Shown: piece after piece, positions 18,971 to 29,128 of the stretch
Position numbering within the stretch: position 1 is the stretch's first letter
Layout of the letters: each line of letters begins with the position of its first letter
Source of the DNA: an uncultured Oscillospiraceae bacterium
GTDB taxonomy: Bacteria > Bacillota > Clostridia > Oscillospirales > Oscillospiraceae
Length of the DNA stretch: 64,000 bases
Direction: 5' to 3'
Assembly: GCA_947627715.1 (NCBI GenBank)
Contig: CANQXK010000002.1
Span: 62,001-126,000 of the forward strand
Translations under genes and position numbers: made by a program
The notes under the pieces: generated by a model
Database searches by the model: none
What the model was told of the DNA's origin: nothing
The model's input: only the letters and a program-made list of their open reading frames with translations

Positions 18971-19201
18971 ATGCGAACTGACTACCCGGAGAAATATAAG
19001 GTGATGGGCCTGAAAATCGCGTACTACCGCAAAATGGCAGGTTTCACGCAGGAGGTCTTTGCGGAGAAAATAGGCAGGAGCGTGAATTTTCTCGCTCAGG
19101 TCGAGGGGACCGGCACGACAAGGGGCGTTTCGCTGGAAACGCTTTTCAAAATGGCCGACGTTCTTGGCATTCCCGCCTCGAAGCTGCTGGAGGACGATTG
19201 A
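18971..19201 (+). CDS. Small XRE-family DNA-binding protein
   Basis: The 76-residue protein is almost entirely one helix-turn-helix domain (YRKMAGFTQEVFAEKIGRS, then SLETLFKMADVLGIPASKLL). The ATG has a GAGGTG ribosome site. It is divergent from the SLOG-like gene and probably controls itself and that gene through the palindrome at 18891-18904; this is inference from position. Confidence 0.85.
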   Translation: MRTDYPEKYKVMGLKIAYYRKMAGFTQEVFAEKIGRSVNFLAQVEGTGTTRGVSLETLFKMADVLGIPASKLLEDD

Positions 19202-19266
19202 CAGACCGCGCCCTCTCAAGTGAAAAAACGCTGTCGGATTTCTTGCCCGGTTGAAACCATAATAAA

Positions 19267-19390
19267 CGGCCCCGTACCGCTCAGATGGATGGTACGGGGC
19301 CGCAGATTGTCAAAAAACTTAAATTGTCGGAAAAGCCCGTCAGGGCTTTTCCGACAGGCTATAGCGGACCTCCCGGTCCGCTCTTTTTTT
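19267..19390. terminator. Three hairpins between the XRE and RHH genes
   Basis: Hairpin 1 (19267-19302) pairs CGGCCCCGTACC with GGTACGGGGCCG. Hairpin 2 (19326-19356) pairs TGTCGGAAAAGCCC with GGGCTTTTCCGACA and can act on either strand. Hairpin 3 (19363-19390) pairs AGCGGACC with GGTCCGCT and ends in CTTTTTTT on the plus strand. They separate convergent genes. Confidence 0.8.
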
Positions 19391-19409
19391 CCTCTCCGTG
19401 ACGGTCCAA

Positions 19410-19637
19410 TCACCGGCCCTTTTTCCGCCGGACCGCCTCGGTGAGGATGTATTCGATCTGCCCGTTGATGGAGCGAAAGTCCTCCTCCGCCCAGGCGGCG
19501 ATTTCGCTCCAGAGGGTGGCGGACAGCCGGAGCGGCACCTGCTTTTTGGCCGATTCCTTGGCCCTCAGCTCCCGCTCCAGGGCCTCGATCCGCTCTAATC
19601 GCTCCCGCAGGGCCTGTTCGCGCTCCTCCGGGGTCAT
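19410..19637 (-). CDS. Small Arc/RHH-like protein with coiled coil
   Basis: The 75-residue protein has an acidic, basic-mixed coiled-coil N-terminus (TPEEREQALRERLERIEALE) and a ribbon-helix-helix-like C-terminus (KKQVPLRLSATLWSEIAAWA, then SINGQIEYILTEAVRRK). Such domains usually bind DNA. The ATG overlaps the SPFH stop codon by one base (TGATG), so it is translationally coupled to it. Its function beside an SPFH protein is not known to me. Confidence 0.78.
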   Translation of the reverse strand: MTPEEREQALRERLERIEALERELRAKESAKKQVPLRLSATLWSEIAAWAEEDFRSINGQIEYILTEAVRRKKGR

Positions 19638-20659
19638 CAGTAGATGCTCCCGGAGTTGACGATGGGCTGGGCGTCCTTGTTGCCGCACAGCACCACAAGG
19701 AGGTTGGAGACCATGGCGGCCTTGCGCTCCTCGTCCAGGACCACCACATCGTCCTCATTGAGCTTTTCAATGGCCATCTTCACCATGCCCACGGCCCCGT
19801 CCACGATCTTCTGCCGCGCGGCGATGATGGCCACCGCCTGCTGGCGCTGGAGCATGGCGGCGGCGATCTCCTCGGCGTAGGCAAGGTGGGTGATGCGCAC
19901 CTCCTCGATGGCGAGACCGGCGTCAATGACCCGCTTCTGAAGCTCCTCCCGCATGGAGTCGGCGATCTCGATGGCGGAGCTGCGCAGAGTCTTCTCCTTC
20001 ACGCCGTCGTCGTCATCGTCGTCGTCGAACACGTCATAGGGGTAGAGCCGGGCGATATTGCGGATGGTGGAGTCGGTCTGGATGTTCAGAAACTCCACGT
20101 AGTTCTCCACGGCGAAGGCCGCCAGGGTGGGGTTCTCCACGTGCCAGATGACCACCGCGCCGATGATGATGGGGTTGCCCAACACGTCGTTGACCTTCTG
20201 CCGGTGGTTGTCCAGCGTCTGGGTCTTGAGGCTGATGCCCTTGCCCAGCCCCACGGACACGAACGCGGTCTTGCCCTCCGCCTGCATCTCCTTGGATTTG
20301 GCCTCGGCGGACTTGAGGGCCTCGTTATAGGCGGGGCTGAAGGAGGTGACGAAGGGGTTTACATAATAAAACCCGCTCTTTTTCACCGTGCCGTAGTACT
20401 TGCCGAACAGCGTGAACACCCGCGCCTCGTTGGGCTTCACGATCTTGAGGCCCGCCAGAAGAATGGGGCAGACGACCCAGCCGGCGACGGCCCCGAAGAC
20501 GCCGAGAAGCACCCAGGGCAGCTCCTGCCCGGTGCTCACGCTGGCCGCGATCCCCGCGATGAACGCCCCCGTCCCCGCAAGGATTCCCAAAATGAGGACG
20601 AGCAGCACAAGCCCGCCGGACTTGGGACGCAGTTCTTTTTCCTGAAGATCGGTTTTCAT
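19637..20659 (-). CDS. SPFH/Band 7 domain membrane protein
   Basis: The 340-residue protein has two N-terminal transmembrane helices (about 15-40 and 48-70). The SPFH/Band 7 domain follows ([20 protein letters not shown] onward), then a coiled-coil region. A run of seven Asp interrupts the domain near residue 215 ([13 protein letters not shown]). SPFH proteins form membrane scaffolds linked to microdomains and proteolysis; the exact role here is unknown. The ATG has a GGGAGG site. The promoter is near consensus and overlaps paired TGATATCA palindromes. Confidence 0.9.
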   Translation of the reverse strand: MKTDLQEKELRPKSGGLVLLVLILGILAGTGAFIAGIAASVSTGQELPWVLLGVFGAVAGWVVCPILLAGLKIVKPNEARVFTLFGKYYGTVKKSGFYYVNPFVTSFSPAYNEALKSAEAKSKEMQAEGKTAFVSVGLGKGISLKTQTLDNHRQKVNDVLGNPIIIGAVVIWHVENPTLAAFAVENYVEFLNIQTDSTIRNIARLYPYDVFDDDDDDDGVKEKTLRSSAIEIADSMREELQKRVIDAGLAIEEVRITHLAYAEEIAAAMLQRQQAVAIIAARQKIVDGAVGMVKMAIEKLNEDDVVVLDEERKAAMVSNLLVVLCGNKDAQPIVNSGSIY

Positions 20660-20682
20660 GTGGATTCCTCCCTTTGTTTATC

Positions 20683-20721
20683 TGATATCATCATGATATC
20701 ACTTCAATATCTCCTTGTCAA
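20683..20721 (-). promoter_or_regulatory. Promoter and candidate operator of the SPFH gene
   Basis: TTGACA (20716-20721) and TATCAT (20693-20698) are 17 bp apart on the minus strand. Two copies of the palindrome TGATATCA (20683-20690 and 20694-20701) cover the -10 and the start site, which suggests repressor control. Confidence 0.75.
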
Positions 20722-20730
20722 GTAAAATTT

Positions 20731-20762
20731 TAAAAAAAGGGCGGGGCCTTAGCCCCGCCCTT
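20731..20762 (-). terminator. Terminator of the giant surface-protein gene
   Basis: AAGGGCGGGGC pairs with GCCCCGCCCTT around TAAG, and TTTTTTTA follows on the minus strand. Confidence 0.9.
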
Positions 20763-20776
20763 CGTTGAGCGTAGTC

Positions 20777-23700
20777 TTATTTTTCAATTTTCCTGCAAAA
20801 GCGCATGAACATGGCCGCGACCTGGGCGCGGGTGGAGTCGCCGTAGGGGCAGAGGGTGGCGGGGCACGTCCCCTGGATGATGCCCTCGCCGACAGCCCAC
20901 TGCATGGCGGCGGCGGCCCAGCCGCTCACCTTCCCGGCGTCGGTGTAGCCGGTCAAGTTGGCAAGCCTGGTCACGTCATAGCCCTTGAAGCTTACATAGC
21001 GGTAGAGGATGGCGGCCATCTGCTCGCGGGTGACGGTGTCGTCCGGGCCAAACTTGCCGTTGCCGTAGCCCAGCACCACCTCGTTGGCGGCGGCCCAGCT
21101 GATGGCGTCGTAGTACCACTGTCCGGCGAGAACGTCGTCGAACCCGGCTCCCCTGGTCACGGCGGGTTCGCCTTCCAGACGGTAGAGGATGGTCACGACC
21201 TCCGCGCGGGTGGTGATGCCGTCGGGGTCGAAGATATGTTCGGCTCTGCCCAGCATCAGCTTGTTTGCGATGACGTAGTCCACGTACTCGTGATACCATG
21301 TGCTCCGATCCACGTCGGTGTAATCGCGGGACGGGCAGTTCACGCCGCCGTCGCAGACAGTCGCGCCGGAGCCGCCGGAGTCGGACGTTTCTTTGAGGTA
21401 GTCGGGCTTGCCGTCGCGGTCATCGTCGAGCGCCCAAACGACATACGCGTTTATAAACCGCGGATCCTTGATCTCCCTGTGGAAGATCCCGTCCTCATCC
21501 AGATAGCCGTTGTTGTCCTCCATTATGCCCGAATCGAGACTCAGGCCGTACCCGATGACCCAGTTGCGCGCATCCTGCTCGCTCTCCGCCACGTTGTGGG
21601 GGTAACCGCTCCAGCCGATCTGTATATAGTGGTGGAGGACCGTTTTGCCGTCCGCGCTGTAGAGATCGGCCTCCTCGATCACGTTGCTGTCCGCAAACAG
21701 GATATCCGCGCCGGGGAAGGGAACGTACTGTCCCACCAGGACATTCTCAATGTCGGCGGGCAGCTTTGCGCTGTTTGTTATCGTCAGAGTGCTCGCCGAT
21801 GTGGGCTTCCCGCCGTCCATGAAGGGCAGGGTGGGCGTGTCGCCCATGCTGTGGTCGCGGAGACGGTCGTTCAGGTCATACCTGTGGGTGTACCGGCTCT
21901 CATGGTAGTCGCGGATGCCGTTGTTGTTCTCGTCGATTGCCCAGACCGCGTACACCTTGGCGTTTTCGCCCTCGGGGATCGTGACCTTGGTTATGAGTAC
22001 GCTTTCATCGGCTTCTTTTGTGATGAACTCATGATTGGCAGCATTCCACTCCTCCTGATCCGTAAAGCCGATCAGCACCGCGCCTTTCTTATAGACCATC
22101 ACGGAGGCGTCCTTAGTCGTCATGAGTGCGGCTTCCTCGCCGGCCACATGGTGGTCGTTGCAGGTGTAGAACAGGCCGTCGACCGCAACGGTGTAGTCGC
22201 GGTTCCCGGTGGCGCCGGGGGCGTAGTACTCCACGTGGTAGTAATTGTCGTCAAACGCCGGCTTGCCCTCAGCGTCCGCCTCGGCGTACACCGCGTAGAG
22301 CGTTACGGTATTTCCGCTTGTCGGCTTCGGGATCGTATACGGGCTTGTCAACAGCTCGACGGACTTGTCAGCTCCACTCGCGTCCTTCCACGTCACCTTC
22401 GACACGGGATCGCCGGTGGCGTTCTTTGCGGTGCTGTCGATTCCCGTGATGTCTTTCGGAATGACAACATCGGTCTTCGCCGTGCTCCAGCCCGCGAATA
22501 CATTAGTACCACTCTTCAGGTCGCACTCGGTCACCAGCGGGTAGCTGGCGCCCACCAGCAACTCCGTCATATCGGCCGGAGTGTCGCCGCTGCCGCCGTT
22601 CGCGTCATACTCCAGCGTCACCTTGTCCGTTTCGTCGTAGTCGGCGATCTTGTTGCCGTTTCTGTCCAGCGCCCAGACCGCGTACACCGGCACGTCCGCC
22701 GCGCCGATCGTCACCTCCGTAACAAACTGTGCGTCCGTCGGTTCCTCGTGGTACGGCTCTGCGCCGCAGTCCACGGTGCTCCAGCCGACGAACACCGCGC
22801 TGCCCATCGCCGTGGTCTTGATCCAATAATATTTTGAATCTTCGCCCTCCACTATGCCCGCGTTCTTATCTGCGGCCTTCTCGTCGGAGGGCTGCCACAG
22901 CGTCACGGTCGTATCGGGCGCGTACGTCATCTTGGTTTTGGCAATGAAATCCGTCGTAGCGCCGCCGCCGTTCCGATTGTACACGACCTTCTGGCCGTCC
23001 TTGACCATGCCGCATTTCAAGCATATCGTGCCGGTCGGGTCCCACTCATGCTTTATCTCTGACTCAAGGCGCGTCTCGGTGAGGTCGCAAGTTTCGCAGT
23101 GCCTTTCCTGCTCACGCTCCATGGTGCAGGGATAGTCGATTGTGTCATCCACGTCTGCCCAATCGGTCCATTGGTGTTCGAGTTTTTTTAGATTGACCTG
23201 GTACTTGTTCGAGGCGCTTGTATCCCCGCAAACCGTGCATTTTGCCACATACGTAATATGTCCGGCAGTCGTACAGGTCGATGGAGCGTCTTCGAGCACT
23301 TCGCAATCCTCGGAAAAGGCATCGGCTGCAAGTGGGTATTGGTGCCCCGTGGCGGGGATTGTAACCGTTATCTTTGTATGACATTCATCACATTCAAAGG
23401 TCATTTCGCCATCTTCCGTACAGGTTGGGTCTTTTGTGACCTCTCCCTCTTTTTCAATGAGCGCGCCGTCCTCGTCTTGGAAGGAATGCTTTGTATTGCC
23501 ACTATGGACCTCATCGATCTCGAATTCCAACAAATCGCCGCATACCGTGCACTTATAATAGATGTGTCCCGAGCCGTATTCCGTGGGGGGAATGTAAAGC
23601 TGCGTAAGCTCCACATAGTCATGTCCGAGAGGGGCGCTTTTCTGGAGCTTCAGTCCGTTAGTGCTGTTATACGCGGTGCAGTTCTCGCAGCGAACAGTTT

Positions 23701-26700
23701 CTATTTCCCCCGTGGTGCAGGTCGCCTCCGTTGTTTCAGTCACAATGTATTTGCGTCCCGTAGGCTCCGTCTCTTTCGTTTCCACTACCTTTCCGCAGGT
23801 CTTGCAGACATAATTATAGACCCACGGGTCGGTGCATTTGTACTGGTCGTTCGGTTCTATCACCTCTTCGTATTCCTCATGCTTATGCTCTTTCGTGACC
23901 AGCTTATCATACTGTATCTCGCAGTCCTTCAACACCTCCAGCATACGCTCCAGGTCTTCCTCGTCCTCGTACTCAAGGGTAATCGTCCCCTCAATACGGG
24001 TGGGGGTGACACTCGCGTAGAGCAGGCCGTCGGGGTAGACCGTCACGTTCCCGAAGATGGTCCCTGTGTGCTCCATATGGCCGTCGTTGCAGTTCATCTC
24101 CAGGGTGCCGCCTGACTTGACCGTCACGTCGCCCGTTATATCGCCGCTGTTGTACAGGTGCGCGCCTTCGGCCAGTTCCACGTTTCCTTCAATCTTTCCC
24201 TCGTTGTGGAAGCTGCTTACGCCCGCGCTTTCGGTCAGAGCGCCTCTCACCGTGATGTTGCCGCGGATCGTGCCGCTCTCTCCGTTCTTTACCAACGAGC
24301 CGTTTTCAAGCCTGATGTCCCCCTCGATGAGGTTGTTGTTGACGACGGTGGATGTATTCCCCTCGTTGTTGAAATAGGAGTAGACAGAGATGTTCCCGTG
24401 GATCTCGCCGTTGTTGGTGAGGTACTCGTCGCCGCTGGCGTAGCCGCCCAGGATGGCCGCCGCGCCGACCACGTAGTTTTGCTCCACGACCATGTCCTCG
24501 CCGATTGTCCCCTTGTTCATCAGGGCGATGTCCAGCGCCCAATCTGTGCCCTCGTCGGTCAGGCTGCAGGTGTTGTTGTAGATCTTTCCGGCGTTGAGCT
24601 GCAGCGCGTCCGCGGAGGGCTGCTGGTAGATGCTGCTGATGCCGGCGCCCATGTTGTCGTGGATCTCGCCGCCGTTCATCTCAAAGGCGCCGCCGTTGTA
24701 GAGATAGACCGTATTGCCCCAGCCGTACTCGCCGCCCCGGAGGCCGACGTTGTGGCTGATCTCGCCGCCGTTCATGTGGAGCTTGGAGTAGGTCTCACCC
24801 TTATTATCACCGTCTTTAACCCCATCGGTTTTTTTATGCAGCTGGATGAAAGTGCCGTTGGTGTCCGCCGCCACGTTGTTGACGATCTTCGTGCCCTCGC
24901 TCATATAGACCTGGGTGCCCTCCATGGCCACGACCAGGCCGCCGTTGCCGCCATAGCAGTAGTTGCCCTCCATGGTAGTGCAGCCGCTCAGATCTATCAC
25001 ATCGTCGTCCGTGTTGCCGATGCAGACCCCGGACCTTGACGCGTTATGCTGGAAAACAGCGCCTTTCCCCGTCACCTCCAGCTTGCCGTCCTCTTTGCTC
25101 ATGAAGTCGATGAAATGCCTGTCGTCGTCATATCCGTCCCCCGCGAAGAAGTTCTCCAGGGTCACGCCGTCCAGCTTGAGGGTGCCGCCGGCGACCTTGA
25201 TGAGGCTCTCGGTGGAGACGACGTTCCCCTCAAGCTCCTTTATGGGGTGACCGCCCTGCGGGTCGACAAGGACATCTATATCGTAGCTTTGGTTCAGTTC
25301 TTTTTCATATTCGAGCTTCTCCTGGTCGATCTCCCAATTGCCCTCGCCGTCGATGGTGACGTTCTTCAGCGTGACGGTGTCGCCCTCACCGACCCGGAGG
25401 ATCGCGCCGGTGTAGTGCTCTTCTTCCGGCACGTCCGCGACGGTCATCAGACCGTAGTCTTCCAGCGCCGTCAGGACAATCTCGGGGTCTATCCTCGGAT
25501 CAGACAGGATGTCCATGAGGATCGGATCGGTGCTTATGGCAAGCGCCGAACCGGGATCGACATAGGTGTCGCGGAGGATCTTGTGACCCTGCCCGTCGAT
25601 GGTCACGGTCCCCACGCCGTCCGGCAGCATGGCCTCAAAGCCGATCCTGATGTCGTCCTTCAGGTAAATGGTGCTGCCGTCCTGCACGTTGTGGAGGGCG
25701 AGGGAGAGACGGCTGTAGGGTGTGCCGGTATTCACGTCCTCGCCGGGACCAGCGACGATGATATTTTTCTCGGCTCCGGCGTCCTGCTTATCATAATTCG
25801 TAAACCGGGTCATCGCGGGGAGGGTAACGGTAGGAGCACTTGACGAAGTCTGCTGTTTACCATTAAGATCGTTGTATGTCACTTCATATTTGGTGAGCAG
25901 GAAGTCGAAGCCCTCGTAGGGGCCTTTCGTGACCACAAGGTAAACATCGAGTTTCCTCATCATGCCGATCTTACCGCGCAGGAAGAGCGTGTCTCCCAAT
26001 TGGAAAGCGGTGAGGGGATAGCCGATTCCCTGCCAATCAGGGCGATAGAAGGTATAAGTCGGTTTGCCGTCTTTGGTTTCTATTACGATCTTGTGCTCTC
26101 CGTCCGTGGTCTCATAGGTGCCGTCCTCCATAAAGAACCCGTCATATTGATCTCCGCGGGCGTAGTATGTGTTCAGGGCGAAGGTGATCTGGGGGTTCAC
26201 GCCGCCTTTATACCCCTTTGCAGCAGACTTTCCGCTGGTCTTGAATTTGTGTGCGGAATGCACAATATCCTTTTCATCCGTATCGTTCCATGTGAGATTG
26301 GCTCTCTGGGTGCCGTCGGTATAATAGGGTTTGGTGTTGCTTGTGCTGACTTTCGCCGTGGTATACCCGTTTAGCCACACGCTGATCGTCCCGGGAACGG
26401 GTGTCGTCTCGTCCTCGTCCACTTTGTTGTTTCCGTTTTCGTCTTTTATAGCGTCAAAGGCCACGTCTGCGGGCAGGCCAGCCTCGCCGGAAGCATAATC
26501 GCCCCAGTAGATCTCACCCTCGTCGGTGATGGTGATCATATAATCCAGATCCGGGTCATCGATATAATAGGTGCCAGGATATTGTTTGAAATATTCCTTT
26601 GCCGCGTCCTTGTTGTCTTCGGTGTAGGCTCTGTCGTTGTTATAAATCTTGGTGCTTAAGGTCTTGTTGTAATTGAGCTGGCTGCTTTTTGCCACTACCC

Positions 26701-29107
26701 CCCATGGGGTTCCGTTCTCATCGGCGTCGTCATATATGTACGTTTGAGATGGGGTGAAATAGGAAGAACCGCCGGCGACTGGTGTAAGTGTAAACGTTAT
26801 CTCTTCGCATTGCGTGATGTTGGCAAGGGTATCATTCGTCTGCACGGTGCGCCATTCGGGAACGACGACCTTGATGTCGGTCACGCCTGTGATTTTCCCG
26901 AAATCGGGCTCCGCCTTGTTCGTTATTTTCTTGTCGATGGTAATATCCATCGCGACGTTTGTAATCGGATGATCGACATTATTAGCATCGAACGCGTGGA
27001 CCGTGACCGTGCCCTCGGTGGTTATTTCGATGTACCATTTATCCTTCGCCGCGGTGGGGCGATAAATGCCGGCGTAGTTCTCGGCGAGGTATTCCTGGCC
27101 CTTTTCCCTGTCCGTGTCGGAATAAAATGTGCCGGTCAGATACTTGCACTCGGTCCCTCCCTCGATTGGGCGGTATATCGGAGTAGCGACCTGTTTTTTA
27201 TTGCTGCCAGAAATGGTATATGCTGTGAACTGGTGGTCGTCCATGGGATTGGTCACGTTGCCGTTCCAATACAGGGTGACGACAGCCGGCTGCGTGCAGG
27301 ACGGGTCGCTGAACCAGCCCGTTACGGGGACCGTGACGCTGGCGAGGTATTTGCCGCCGATGCCCCATTCGCCTTTATCACTACTTGAACTTTCCGGATC
27401 TATATGTTTCGCGTCCTGCGCGAACACGGGAGAGGGGTTTGCTACCGGCGTAAATTCCCCGGCACCGAAATCGGTGTAAATCTTCCATTTGTTGTCCGTT
27501 TCATCTAACTCCACCTTTATTTTCCAGCCGGAGCCGTCGTTGAGGGTGTACGTGCCCTTGACAAACTGACTGAAATAGGCCGCGCCCTCGTCGAGAGTCT
27601 CCTGCCGGGTGTACTTGATCGACGTGGTGAAATTGCGGATGACTTCTGTGATTCCCTCCTTGTAGCAGGGGACGTCGCTGCTGACAGCAAATTGCAGGTT
27701 CGCCGGGTCCCACGTCATGGTGACCGTTGCCCGAGGTACGCTCGGAGCCTTCTTGTTTGCTTCGCTGAACCAGTCCTTATCGGAAAACACGACAGAGGTC
27801 ACAGCCGACTCTTTGTCGGTTTCCTCGCGCCAGTTTGTATTATCGACAACGTAGTAAAGCGGGGTCAGGACCTTACCCTCTCCCATGTGGAGCTCAACGC
27901 TCCCGTCCGTTGCGATCACGATCTTTTCATCCGTTCCGTCGCTTACAAGATAGTCTCCTGCAAAGGGGGCCAGCTGGGACTTTGCAAAATCGGTAAGATC
28001 TCTGCGCTCAAAACGCAAAGCGGGCAAATAGACCACTGTCTTATTATTCTGCTTGTATATTTTATCTTGCTTCGTCGTTGTAAAGTACAGCGCGCCTTTG
28101 CCGTAGCCGGCTGACTTGCTGTCTTCGTCATAGCCCCACGTCAATTTGACATACACGGGTGTGGTCCAGCTTGTGTTTGTGTACCACCCCGGCACAGCTA
28201 CGTACATTTCCTTGACTCTTGAAATATTGTTTGTGGTGGCACCGGCTGTCATGACGGCTTCGTACTTCTCATCACCTTCATGGAGATAGACATGGCCGTT
28301 TTCATCGATCTCGATATACCACTCGCCGATGCCCTCTATGTCGCCGCCGTAGGTATTCCCGTATTCCGTGGAAAGGGCATAGGTGCCGGCGTATTCTTTG
28401 AAATATTCATAGGAGAATATGCCGTCCTCGGCGATAAAGTAGCTGTTTGCTGTAAAGCCTTTGATCGCTTTCTTAGTGGAATCGTAGAGCGTGGTGGCGG
28501 TACACTTGAAGGACTTGTGGGCATATGTTGAACTTACTGCCGTTGTCCAGGTAAGCGTCAGCGTCTGAGTTTTGCTTTTCGACGAATTCCACCAATCATC
28601 GCTTGCAAATACGACCGTCTTGACGGTCTCGCCGCTTGTTGTTATAGAATCTATCGTTGCGTTTTCGGTGCCGTCGCCGGACAGCTTCAGTCCGTCTTCA
28701 CTTACAGTTATCATCCAGTCTGACCCGTCGGGGAGCTTATACTCACCGGGGTATTGCTGACAGAAATTCTGCAAAACTTCTGCATCTTCGTCACTGAGCG
28801 CGATCGTCGCGATCCCCATATCGGAACCGTCAGGGACGTCTTCCTCCGGCACGGGTTCATCCTCCGGCTCGTCCTCCGGCGCCGGCTCTTCCTCCTGCTC
28901 GTCCTGGCCGTCGGGCAGGCCGGGAGCCTCGGAGGGGCTGTCGGAAGCGGTGTCCCCTTCCTCAATCTGGCCCTCTGGAGGCTGTGTCTCGTCTGACGAG
29001 GGCGAACCGTCCGTGGTGCTTTCATCTGCCACAGGCTCTGTAACGCCGCCGGTCTGGGCGAAGGCCGCAGTCGGCAATAGCGCCGCGACCATGACAAGCG
29101 CCAGCAT
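20777..29107 (-). CDS. Giant SLH-anchored surface protein (2776 residues)
   Basis: The N-terminus has a hydrophobic secretion segment ending AAFAQ. An acidic Ser/Pro/Glu/Asp linker follows to about residue 100. Residues 105-1120 hold about seven diverged ~110-residue repeats with a YxGTY/YPGEY-like opening and a WxIxxxxDGxV strand pattern. Residues about 1120-1720 look like a right-handed beta helix (G-G-T-L-K-L-D-G-V turns). Residues 1755-2020 hold CxxCG pairs, and 2040-2560 hold InlB/Listeria-Bacteroides-type repeats (FVGWSTVDCG, VYAVWALD). Three SLH domains end the protein from about 2590. It probably binds host or substrate at the cell surface. The 5' end is odd: no ribosome site and no basic n-region at the ATG; see findings. 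Confidence 0.88.
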   Translation of the reverse strand: MLALVMVAALLPTAAFAQTGGVTEPVADESTTDGSPSSDETQPPEGQIEEGDTASDSPSEAPGLPDGQDEQEEEPAPEDEPEDEPVPEEDVPDGSDMGIATIALSDEDAEVLQNFCQQYPGEYKLPDGSDWMITVSEDGLKLSGDGTENATIDSITTSGETVKTVVFASDDWWNSSKSKTQTLTLTWTTAVSSTYAHKSFKCTATTLYDSTKKAIKGFTANSYFIAEDGIFSYEYFKEYAGTYALSTEYGNTYGGDIEGIGEWYIEIDENGHVYLHEGDEKYEAVMTAGATTNNISRVKEMYVAVPGWYTNTSWTTPVYVKLTWGYDEDSKSAGYGKGALYFTTTKQDKIYKQNNKTVVYLPALRFERRDLTDFAKSQLAPFAGDYLVSDGTDEKIVIATDGSVELHMGEGKVLTPLYYVVDNTNWREETDKESAVTSVVFSDKDWFSEANKKAPSVPRATVTMTWDPANLQFAVSSDVPCYKEGITEVIRNFTTSIKYTRQETLDEGAAYFSQFVKGTYTLNDGSGWKIKVELDETDNKWKIYTDFGAGEFTPVANPSPVFAQDAKHIDPESSSSDKGEWGIGGKYLASVTVPVTGWFSDPSCTQPAVVTLYWNGNVTNPMDDHQFTAYTISGSNKKQVATPIYRPIEGGTECKYLTGTFYSDTDREKGQEYLAENYAGIYRPTAAKDKWYIEITTEGTVTVHAFDANNVDHPITNVAMDITIDKKITNKAEPDFGKITGVTDIKVVVPEWRTVQTNDTLANITQCEEITFTLTPVAGGSSYFTPSQTYIYDDADENGTPWGVVAKSSQLNYNKTLSTKIYNNDRAYTEDNKDAAKEYFKQYPGTYYIDDPDLDYMITITDEGEIYWGDYASGEAGLPADVAFDAIKDENGNNKVDEDETTPVPGTISVWLNGYTTAKVSTSNTKPYYTDGTQRANLTWNDTDEKDIVHSAHKFKTSGKSAAKGYKGGVNPQITFALNTYYARGDQYDGFFMEDGTYETTDGEHKIVIETKDGKPTYTFYRPDWQGIGYPLTAFQLGDTLFLRGKIGMMRKLDVYLVVTKGPYEGFDFLLTKYEVTYNDLNGKQQTSSSAPTVTLPAMTRFTNYDKQDAGAEKNIIVAGPGEDVNTGTPYSRLSLALHNVQDGSTIYLKDDIRIGFEAMLPDGVGTVTIDGQGHKILRDTYVDPGSALAISTDPILMDILSDPRIDPEIVLTALEDYGLMTVADVPEEEHYTGAILRVGEGDTVTLKNVTIDGEGNWEIDQEKLEYEKELNQSYDIDVLVDPQGGHPIKELEGNVVSTESLIKVAGGTLKLDGVTLENFFAGDGYDDDRHFIDFMSKEDGKLEVTGKGAVFQHNASRSGVCIGNTDDDVIDLSGCTTMEGNYCYGGNGGLVVAMEGTQVYMSEGTKIVNNVAADTNGTFIQLHKKTDGVKDGDNKGETYSKLHMNGGEISHNVGLRGGEYGWGNTVYLYNGGAFEMNGGEIHDNMGAGISSIYQQPSADALQLNAGKIYNNTCSLTDEGTDWALDIALMNKGTIGEDMVVEQNYVVGAAAILGGYASGDEYLTNNGEIHGNISVYSYFNNEGNTSTVVNNNLIEGDIRLENGSLVKNGESGTIRGNITVRGALTESAGVSSFHNEGKIEGNVELAEGAHLYNSGDITGDVTVKSGGTLEMNCNDGHMEHTGTIFGNVTVYPDGLLYASVTPTRIEGTITLEYEDEEDLERMLEVLKDCEIQYDKLVTKEHKHEEYEEVIEPNDQYKCTDPWVYNYVCKTCGKVVETKETEPTGRKYIVTETTEATCTTGEIETVRCENCTAYNSTNGLKLQKSAPLGHDYVELTQLYIPPTEYGSGHIYYKCTVCGDLLEFEIDEVHSGNTKHSFQDEDGALIEKEGEVTKDPTCTEDGEMTFECDECHTKITVTIPATGHQYPLAADAFSEDCEVLEDAPSTCTTAGHITYVAKCTVCGDTSASNKYQVNLKKLEHQWTDWADVDDTIDYPCTMEREQERHCETCDLTETRLESEIKHEWDPTGTICLKCGMVKDGQKVVYNRNGGGATTDFIAKTKMTYAPDTTVTLWQPSDEKAADKNAGIVEGEDSKYYWIKTTAMGSAVFVGWSTVDCGAEPYHEEPTDAQFVTEVTIGAADVPVYAVWALDRNGNKIADYDETDKVTLEYDANGGSGDTPADMTELLVGASYPLVTECDLKSGTNVFAGWSTAKTDVVIPKDITGIDSTAKNATGDPVSKVTWKDASGADKSVELLTSPYTIPKPTSGNTVTLYAVYAEADAEGKPAFDDNYYHVEYYAPGATGNRDYTVAVDGLFYTCNDHHVAGEEAALMTTKDASVMVYKKGAVLIGFTDQEEWNAANHEFITKEADESVLITKVTIPEGENAKVYAVWAIDENNNGIRDYHESRYTHRYDLNDRLRDHSMGDTPTLPFMDGGKPTSASTLTITNSAKLPADIENVLVGQYVPFPGADILFADSNVIEEADLYSADGKTVLHHYIQIGWSGYPHNVAESEQDARNWVIGYGLSLDSGIMEDNNGYLDEDGIFHREIKDPRFINAYVVWALDDDRDGKPDYLKETSDSGGSGATVCDGGVNCPSRDYTDVDRSTWYHEYVDYVIANKLMLGRAEHIFDPDGITTRAEVVTILYRLEGEPAVTRGAGFDDVLAGQWYYDAISWAAANEVVLGYGNGKFGPDDTVTREQMAAILYRYVSFKGYDVTRLANLTGYTDAGKVSGWAAAAMQWAVGEGIIQGTCPATLCPYGDSTRAQVAAMFMRFCRKIEK

Positions 29108-29110
29108 CAG

Positions 29111-29128
29111 GGCTGGGCCGGCCCAGCC
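29111..29128. repeat. Perfect 18-bp palindrome at the 5' end of the giant gene
   Basis: GGCTGGGCCGGCCCAGCC is fully self-complementary and lies just upstream of the ATG at 29107. It could fold into a 7-bp GC hairpin in the translation-initiation region. Confidence 0.7.

Noticed and set aside
20765-22837. 690-codon plus-strand frame opposite the SLH region
   Set aside because: It is the antisense shadow of the SLH and InlB-type repeats.
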